Below, piece by piece: positions 41,528 through 46,509 of a stretch of DNA of 46,509 nucleotides. The position numbers and the translations under genes are program-made. The notes under the pieces were generated by a model that did not search any database, was not told the DNA's origin, and saw only the letters and a program-made list of their open reading frames with translations. This DNA comes from Pseudomonadales bacterium (lineage in GTDB: Bacteria > Pseudomonadota > Gammaproteobacteria > Pseudomonadales > Azotimanducaceae). Each line of letters opens with the position of its first letter. The stretch's first letter is position 1. The stretch is from assembly GCA_016779585.1 (NCBI GenBank), contig JADHNI010000025.1, forward strand, positions 1 to 46,509, given 5' to 3'.

Positions 41528-42382
41528 ATGGCAGAAAATGTCTGGCAGATTGGTGATGTCAAAATCACGCGGATAGTGGAAGGGGAGACCACGGGACCAA
41601 TGTTCCTGCTTCCTGATGCTACGAAAGAAAACATCCTGGCCATGCCATGGCTGCAGCCCCATTTCGCTGATGAGCAAGGTAATTGCCGAATCAGTATTCA
41701 TGCCCTGGTATTGGACACACCGACGAAGACAATCGTTGTTGATACCTGTCTTGGCAATGACAAGCAGCGAGCCATGGAGTTCTGGGCAAACCTGCAGACA
41801 AAGTTTATGGATGACATGGCGGCCGCAGGTTACCCGCCTGAGTCCATTGATACGGTGTTATGCACGCACCTGCATACAGACCACGTCGGCTGGAACACGA
41901 AACTTGAGGGTGACAGGTGGGTGCCCACCTTTCCGCAGGCAGAGTACCTGTTTGGGGAAGCTGAATGGGAGTACACCGATGCCCAACGCAGCAACCCTCT
42001 TTACAATGAGTTCATCGTTGATTCGATCCAGCCGGTCATTGATGCCGGACTGGCACGATTCGTCGACATGAACGAAAAAATCTGCGACGAGGTGTGCCTC
42101 GTGCCAACGCCTGGGCACACACCAGGACATGTCAGTGTTGTGATTTCCTCGAAGGGAGAGCGTGCGGTCATTACGGGTGACTTTCTCCACCATCCCTGCC
42201 AGATGGAAGAGCCTTACTGGGAATGTGAAGCAGACTGGGATACACCCATGGCGCAGAAAACCCGGGTTGAACGGCTGGGAGAATTCGCTGATGAAAGTCT
42301 GCTTGTGTTCGGCACTCACTTCGCCTCACCTTCCGCAGGAAGGGTGGTTCGGAAAAGCAAGCACTTTCAGTTTGAGGTCTGA
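41528..42382 (+). CDS. MBL-fold metallo-hydrolase (lactonase/AttM-like)
   Basis: The 284-residue protein has the metal motif CTHLHTDHVGWN (about 117-128, HxHxDH). Further ligands are in PTPGHTPGHVSVVIS (about 195-209) and ITGDFLHHP (about 217-225, bridging Asp), with a last His in FGTHFASPSAGRV. It has no signal peptide and is cytoplasmic. The fold branch includes lactonases and esterases, so opening a lactone after a Baeyer-Villiger-type or ring-cleavage step is a fair guess. A GGAG site precedes the ATG. It is the second gene of the thiolase operon, 11 bases after the first. Confidence 0.88.
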   Translation: MAENVWQIGDVKITRIVEGETTGPMFLLPDATKENILAMPWLQPHFADEQGNCRISIHALVLDTPTKTIVVDTCLGNDKQRAMEFWANLQTKFMDDMAAAGYPPESIDTVLCTHLHTDHVGWNTKLEGDRWVPTFPQAEYLFGEAEWEYTDAQRSNPLYNEFIVDSIQPVIDAGLARFVDMNEKICDEVCLVPTPGHTPGHVSVVISSKGERAVITGDFLHHPCQMEEPYWECEADWDTPMAQKTRVERLGEFADESLLVFGTHFASPSAGRVVRKSKHFQFEV

Positions 42383-42387
42383 GAGTC

Positions 42388-43566
42388 ATGAGTGATTTTC
42401 GTGAAGAGACTCGCGCCTGGCTGGAAGAAAACTGCCCACCCGGTGCCAGGGGAACAGGCTATGTGCCTATTGGAAGCAAGTCCATCGAGCTTGAGCCGGA
42501 TACGCGTGTCTGGCTTGACCGGATGATTGAGAAGGGCTGGACCGTACCAACCTGGCCAAAGGAGTACGGCGGGGCAGATCTTGACCGGGAGCAGTACAGC
42601 ATCCTTATCGATGAAATGAAGCGCATTGATGCGCGACCACCCCTGACGGGTCGCTGTGTAAATTATATCGGGCCCACTATTCTGGAGTTTGGCACTGAAG
42701 AGCAGAAAGAGGAATGGTTACCAATCTGCGCCAGAGGAGAGGGGGCCTGGGCGATGGGGTATTCGGAACCAGGTGCAGGTTCGGACCTTGCGGCGCTCTC
42801 AACGAGAGCTGTGCGGGATGGTGACAATTACGTCATCAACGGCAGGAAGACCTGGACGTCAGATGCAACCTACTGTGACTACATTTTTCTACTGGTCCGG
42901 ACCTCACCTGACAAGCCCAAGCATGAAGGTATCAGTCTTGTGCTTGTCGACATGCATCAGCCAGGCGTGAGTGTGCATCCTATCCGTCTTATCTCGGGCG
43001 CGTCCCCATTTTGTGAAACCGTATTCGAAGATGCTGTCACCTCTGTCAGCAATGTGATTGGTGGAGTTGACCGGGGCTGGACGGTAGGCAAGCGACTGCT
43101 GCAATTTGAACGGTCGACCCACGCCGGGATTAACATTTCAGGTTCGCAGGGTGGGAGAAGCGAAGCCTACAGCCTGCCCGACAAGGTCCGTCACTATGTG
43201 GGGGAGAAAGACGGCAGGATCGCTGATCGGGAGTTGAGAGATCGCCTTGTCCAGAATGACATGAATACCAGGATTCAAAAAATCACCCAGCAGCGTGCGA
43301 TCGCAGAGAGCCAGGGTCGTGCGCCCGGCTTCGCTTCATCGGTGGTGAAACTTACCAATGCGCTCAACATCCAGGCTGGTGATGAACTGCTGATGGAAGC
43401 GATGGGCTCCCAGGGGTTTCGCTGGGATGAGGCGAGCGGTGCAACCGAGGAAGAGCTCGCGGCGCAGAAGCGCTGGTTGTATCAGAAAAGCCTGACCATT
43501 GCGGGTGGTACCAAAGAAGTGCAGCTCAACATCATTGCCAAACGGGTGCTTGGGTTGCCGGACTAG
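42388..43566 (+). CDS. Acyl-CoA dehydrogenase
   Basis: The 392-residue protein is a full acyl-CoA dehydrogenase. WAMGYSEPGAGSDLAALSTR (about 121-140) is the FAD/substrate signature, NGRKTWTSDATYCDYIFLLV follows, and the C-terminal helical domain ends YQKSLTIAGGTKEVQLNIIA (about 369-388), the usual FAD-binding end. The GW-x-x-P-x-WPKEYGG start (about 49-60) fits the subfamily for branched or cyclic acyl-CoA, such as steroid-ring or side-chain types. It introduces a C=C bond into an acyl-CoA. It starts 5 bases after the MBL gene and 2 bases before the MFS gene. Confidence 0.93.
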   Translation: MSDFREETRAWLEENCPPGARGTGYVPIGSKSIELEPDTRVWLDRMIEKGWTVPTWPKEYGGADLDREQYSILIDEMKRIDARPPLTGRCVNYIGPTILEFGTEEQKEEWLPICARGEGAWAMGYSEPGAGSDLAALSTRAVRDGDNYVINGRKTWTSDATYCDYIFLLVRTSPDKPKHEGISLVLVDMHQPGVSVHPIRLISGASPFCETVFEDAVTSVSNVIGGVDRGWTVGKRLLQFERSTHAGINISGSQGGRSEAYSLPDKVRHYVGEKDGRIADRELRDRLVQNDMNTRIQKITQQRAIAESQGRAPGFASSVVKLTNALNIQAGDELLMEAMGSQGFRWDEASGATEEELAAQKRWLYQKSLTIAGGTKEVQLNIIAKRVLGLPD

Positions 43567-43568
43567 AT

Positions 43569-44906
43569 ATGCTTCGCCGGCGTACACTTGTTTACTTTGG
43601 ACTTCCGGATTACGCGGTGTACCTTGCCGCCGTCCCGGTGTCCCTTTACCTGCCCTATGTCTACAGCCGCGACCTTGGGCTGGAACTGGCGGACGTGGGG
43701 CTCATCCTCATGCTCGCTCGCATCTCGGATGTCATCACTGATCCGCTGATTGGTTACCTGAGTGACCGGACCAATACGCGATTTGGCAAGCGCAAACCCT
43801 GGATGGCGGCTGGAGCTATCGTCATGATGTTTTCGGCCTGGCAGCTATTTGCACCGATGGGTGCCGTAAACAATTGGCACCTCCTGATCTGGTCCATGCT
43901 GCTGTGGCTGGGCTGGACGATGATCAACATTCCCTATTTTGCCTGGGGTGCGGAACTCACCGATGACTATGATGAGCGCACGCGAATCACAGGTTGGCGC
44001 CAGGCATTCGGTTACCTTGGTAATGTCAGCGTGCTCGCCATCCCAACGATCTCGGGGCATCTTCTCGGCTATGGTTCAACACCTCGTGAAGGGCTGACCA
44101 TTGTCGGTTTCATGGCGCTGGTGCTGCTGCCGGTCCTGATGTTCGTAGCACTCTGGAAAGTACCGGAACACGTTCGGGAGCGTACCAAACAGCAGGTCAG
44201 TGTCATCGCCAGCAGCGTCCAGATGTTCAAAAACGGTTCTTTTGTGATTCTCTTCATCGGGTTCCTGATGCTGACTATGGGAACCACGTGGGCATCATCA
44301 TTGTTTATGCTGTTTGCCGCCTTTGTTGTTGATGTGGAAACCAGCACCCAGGTCCTGCTGCTGGGTTTTTACCTGACTCAACTGGCATCCCTGCCATGCT
44401 GGGTATGGATTTCTTATCGCATCGGCAAGAAGGAAACCTGGATGGCGGGCGCTGTGATCTATGTGATCGCAACACCAGGCTACCTGCTTCTCGGTCCCGG
44501 TGACGTTCTGCTGTTCTGCACTGTGCTTGGTCTTTACGGTATTGCGAGTGGCAACTTTGTTGCGATTTCCCTTTCCATGAAAGCCGACCTGATTGAAGTG
44601 GCGGGTCTTCGAACCGGCCAGCATGTGGCAGGTTCCTACATGGCTGTGTGGTCACTCGGTCAGAAGTTTTTCCAGGCGATCGCAGTTGGCATTGCACTGC
44701 CGGTGGTGAGTTTCTTCGGATTTGACCCGAATGGCGTCAATGGTCCTGACGAATTGCTCGCTCTCACTCTGACGCTGACGATTCCACCCATGTTGCTCTA
44801 TGCAGGTTCGGTGTTTGTCATTTGGAGATTCCCGCTGACACCTGAGCGCCTCAAGCGGCTTCGGGCTGCATTCGAGAGAAGGGCCGAGCGGCGCATCGAT
44901 TGCTAG
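43569..44906 (+). CDS. MFS transporter of the GPH (glycoside-pentoside-hexuronide) type
   Basis: The 445-residue protein has 12 membrane helices. ISDVITDPLIGYLSDRTNTR (about 52-71) followed by FGKRKPWM is the exact GPH/MelB-type loop, with the Asp residues that bind the coupling cation at TM2. INIPYFAWGAELTDDYDERT (about 119-138) is the second signature. GPH carriers bring in sugars or glycosides with sodium or protons. Placed after thiolase, MBL and acyl-CoA dehydrogenase genes, it should import the substrate or its glycoside. A second, spinster-like carrier is at 32380, so two substrates or two directions may be served. Confidence 0.9.
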   Translation: MLRRRTLVYFGLPDYAVYLAAVPVSLYLPYVYSRDLGLELADVGLILMLARISDVITDPLIGYLSDRTNTRFGKRKPWMAAGAIVMMFSAWQLFAPMGAVNNWHLLIWSMLLWLGWTMINIPYFAWGAELTDDYDERTRITGWRQAFGYLGNVSVLAIPTISGHLLGYGSTPREGLTIVGFMALVLLPVLMFVALWKVPEHVRERTKQQVSVIASSVQMFKNGSFVILFIGFLMLTMGTTWASSLFMLFAAFVVDVETSTQVLLLGFYLTQLASLPCWVWISYRIGKKETWMAGAVIYVIATPGYLLLGPGDVLLFCTVLGLYGIASGNFVAISLSMKADLIEVAGLRTGQHVAGSYMAVWSLGQKFFQAIAVGIALPVVSFFGFDPNGVNGPDELLALTLTLTIPPMLLYAGSVFVIWRFPLTPERLKRLRAAFERRAERRIDC

Positions 44907-44932
44907 TGCTACCTGGTGCTTGCCGTTTAGAC

Positions 44933-44962
44933 TTGCTTTTCTCTTCCAGGTGAACATATTAT
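44933..44962 (+). promoter_or_regulatory. Promoter of the amidohydrolase gene
   Basis: TTGCTT (44933-44938) and TATTAT (44957-44962) are 18 bases apart, about 27 bases before the ATG. AGGTG (44948-44952) and CACCT (44973-44977) form an inverted repeat around the -10 box, a possible operator. AGGAAG (44978-44983) is the ribosome-binding site. Confidence 0.6.
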
Positions 44963-44989
44963 AAAAACTGTCCACCTAGGAAGATTGCC

Positions 44990-46509
44990 ATGTCCACCTA
45001 TGACTTAGTAATAAAAAACGGGACCGTCATCGACGGCCGGCGCAGTCCGCGCTTCAAGGCGGACATCGGTATCAGTGATGGCCGTATCACTGCCATGGGG
45101 CGACTATCTGACAGCAATGGTGCCGAGATCATTGACGCCGATGGCCTGATGGTCGCGCCGGGTGTGGTGGATCTGCACACGCACTATGACAGCCAGGTCT
45201 TCTGGGACCCCTGGTGTGCAATATCAGGTTTGCATGGTGTAACCAGTGTCGTCATCGGTAACTGTGGGTTTGGATTTGCGCCGGTACGACCTGGTGCGCG
45301 GGATCGCGCCATGCTCACTATGGCGCGTAATGAGGCAGTGCCCCTCGAGTGCATGCAGCAGGGTATGCCCTGGGACTGGGAGACCTTCCCCGAATTCCTG
45401 GATTCTGTGCATCGTACGCCCAAGGGTATCAACATGCTGTCCTATGTTGGACTGAATCCTCTCATGAGCTGGGTGATGGGTTCCGTGGAAGATGCCAAGA
45501 GTCGTTCACTTTCGGATGGGGAAAAGTTAGAAGCACTGCGCCTTTTGAAAGAAGCGATGGATGTCGGGGCCTGTGGCTGGTCAGCACAACTTGCCGGTGA
45601 AGCAACGATCCAGCGTGATTATGACGGCACACCGATGATCACAGACCTCATGAGTAACGAAGACCTGTCGTTCTTTGCGCGCTCACTTGGGGAAATGGAG
45701 CGCGGTATCATCCAGATGATCGGCCCGCCAAAGACAGCCCAGTTTCTTGCAGAAGAATCCGGCCGTCCGGTTATCTTCAATACACTCGCGCCGCGTAATG
45801 ACCAGCATGGTGCACCTGCTGAGGCGCACCACGTTATTATCGACTGGCTGAAGCAGCAGAATGAGGCTGGCAACAGGATCATTGCCCAGGCAGTGACCTG
45901 CGCGATTGATTACCAGTTCACGCTGGAAGACTGGAACCTGTTCGATTCATCACCCCTCTGGCGGGACCTGACGCTCGGTTCGCTGGAAGAGCGCCTCGTC
46001 AAGATGCGTGATCCTGCCCGCCGGGCCGCGATACTAGAAGAGTGGGATGAAGGCAAGGCGCCGCTCGCCGGTGGCGGAACTGAGGAACTGGAGGTTCGGC
46101 TTGGGGTTTCCATCGATGACCTGCTCCTGGCGTATGTCACTGACGATGCGCCGGAGCTGGCGAAATGGGAGGGCTACAAGGTCAGGGAAATTGCGAAGGA
46201 GCTGGATAAGCACCCAATTGATGTGTTCCTTGATTTCTCCATTGCCTGCAACCTGCAGAATGGCTGGCAGAGTATCCCACGGGAAATCGATACGAAGGTC
46301 ATGAGCGAAGTTGCAAATTGTGACTACGCTGTGCCGGGACTATCAGACGGTGGGGCGCACACCAAGTTCCTGACAACCGGCACCTACCCGACAGAATTCA
46401 TCGCAGAGTGGGTTCGTGACAAGGGCATCATGACGCTTGAAGATGCACACTGGCGCCTGTCAGCATACAGCGCACAAGCAGCGGGTATTCGTGACCGGGG
46501 CTACCTTGC
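44990..46509 (+). CDS. D-aminoacylase/N-acyl-D-amino-acid deacylase-type amidohydrolase, N-terminal part
   Basis: The frame is open from ATG 44990 to the end of the window (506 residues seen, cut at the C-terminus). It shows the amidohydrolase start YDLVIKNGTVIDG, the metal site VDLHTHYDSQVFWDP (about 63-77), the diagnostic VIGNCGFGFAP (about 92-102, with the metal Cys of D-aminoacylases) and the late Asp in GLSDGGAHTKFL (about 449-460). Usual length is about 480-580, so little is missing. It hydrolyses an N-acyl or cyclic amide bond. It has its own promoter after the GPH transporter, so it may be an independent unit of the catabolic region. Confidence 0.88.
   Translation, partial: MSTYDLVIKNGTVIDGRRSPRFKADIGISDGRITAMGRLSDSNGAEIIDADGLMVAPGVVDLHTHYDSQVFWDPWCAISGLHGVTSVVIGNCGFGFAPVRPGARDRAMLTMARNEAVPLECMQQGMPWDWETFPEFLDSVHRTPKGINMLSYVGLNPLMSWVMGSVEDAKSRSLSDGEKLEALRLLKEAMDVGACGWSAQLAGEATIQRDYDGTPMITDLMSNEDLSFFARSLGEMERGIIQMIGPPKTAQFLAEESGRPVIFNTLAPRNDQHGAPAEAHHVIIDWLKQQNEAGNRIIAQAVTCAIDYQFTLEDWNLFDSSPLWRDLTLGSLEERLVKMRDPARRAAILEEWDEGKAPLAGGGTEELEVRLGVSIDDLLLAYVTDDAPELAKWEGYKVREIAKELDKHPIDVFLDFSIACNLQNGWQSIPREIDTKVMSEVANCDYAVPGLSDGGAHTKFLTTGTYPTEFIAEWVRDKGIMTLEDAHWRLSAYSAQAAGIRDRGYL

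Noticed and set aside
44906-44912. GTGCTAC near the amidohydrolase as a third copy of the 3222/39052 element
   Set aside because: Only seven bases match, the T-run is missing and it is over 70 bases from the start codon.
1-46509. CRISPR arrays, tRNA or rRNA genes, insertion sequences, integrases, prophage genes
   Set aside because: I found no regular repeat arrays, cloverleaf-like segments, transposase motifs or phage proteins, and no gap is large enough to hide an rRNA gene.

Overview
The window reads as chromosomal DNA of a gammaproteobacterium, probably an uncultured marine, free-living, aerobic one. The evidence for the class is epmC-like, tusA-like and msrB-like genes of gammaproteobacterial type, an Omp85 barrel and RND efflux genes (outer membrane), and moderate GC with many GTG starts. 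The marine lifestyle is inferred from the mixture of Rieske oxygenases, luciferase-like and DUF385-type (often F420-linked) oxidoreductases and spinster-type MFS carriers. Packing is very tight: start/stop overlaps are common, no gap exceeds about 210 bases, and five convergent gene pairs share one 4-base stop palindrome (CTAG, TTAA or CTAA). I saw no tRNA, rRNA, CRISPR array, insertion sequence or phage gene.

Layout. 1-6562: the end of an Old Yellow Enzyme, a frameshifted small ORF, a secreted M28 peptidase, a luciferase-like oxidoreductase divergent from a Rieske oxygenase, and a DUF2723 membrane protein. 6591-12850: housekeeping genes (tusA, a gamma-glutamylcyclotransferase-like protein, epmC, a shortened hotdog thioesterase, a 5'-3' exonuclease, an ATP-NAD kinase-like protein, msrB, a potassium channel, a rhomboid protease). 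13005-18347: an efflux adaptor followed by an RND pump gene broken twice, a GST, and a small protein cut by an ochre codon. 18443-23230: an octaheme cytochrome with TPRs, a small Arg-rich protein, a Frag1/DRAM-like membrane protein and an Omp85-like barrel. 23227-26742: a lipid-linked-sugar cassette of ArnT-like transferase, flippase-like protein and GT2 polyprenyl-phosphate glycosyltransferase. 26731-30021: a membrane-anchored tyrosine phosphatase, an alpha/beta hydrolase, a methyltransferase and an MBL-fold lipoprotein.

30056-46509 is a long accessory catabolic region built from short divergent operons: two double-EthD proteins against SnoaL plus MFS; cupin plus Rieske oxygenase against ABM monooxygenase, TIM-barrel isomerase and a cupin-like putative dehydratase; a luciferase-like enzyme against an SDR; a DUF385 reductase against thiolase, MBL hydrolase, acyl-CoA dehydrogenase and GPH-type MFS; then a D-aminoacylase-type amidohydrolase that runs off the end. 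Several divergent gaps carry their own palindrome, so substrate-responsive local repressors are likely, but no regulator gene lies in the window. The genes suggest uptake, oxygenation, dehydrogenation, hydrolysis and thiolytic cleavage of an unidentified cyclic or branched compound.

The most unusual material is a cluster of gene lesions between 541 and 18347 (frameshift, in-frame core loss, amber, out-of-frame deletion, ochre), a two-hairpin leader before the efflux operon, several new candidate operators, and the catabolic region itself, which matches no pathway I can name.
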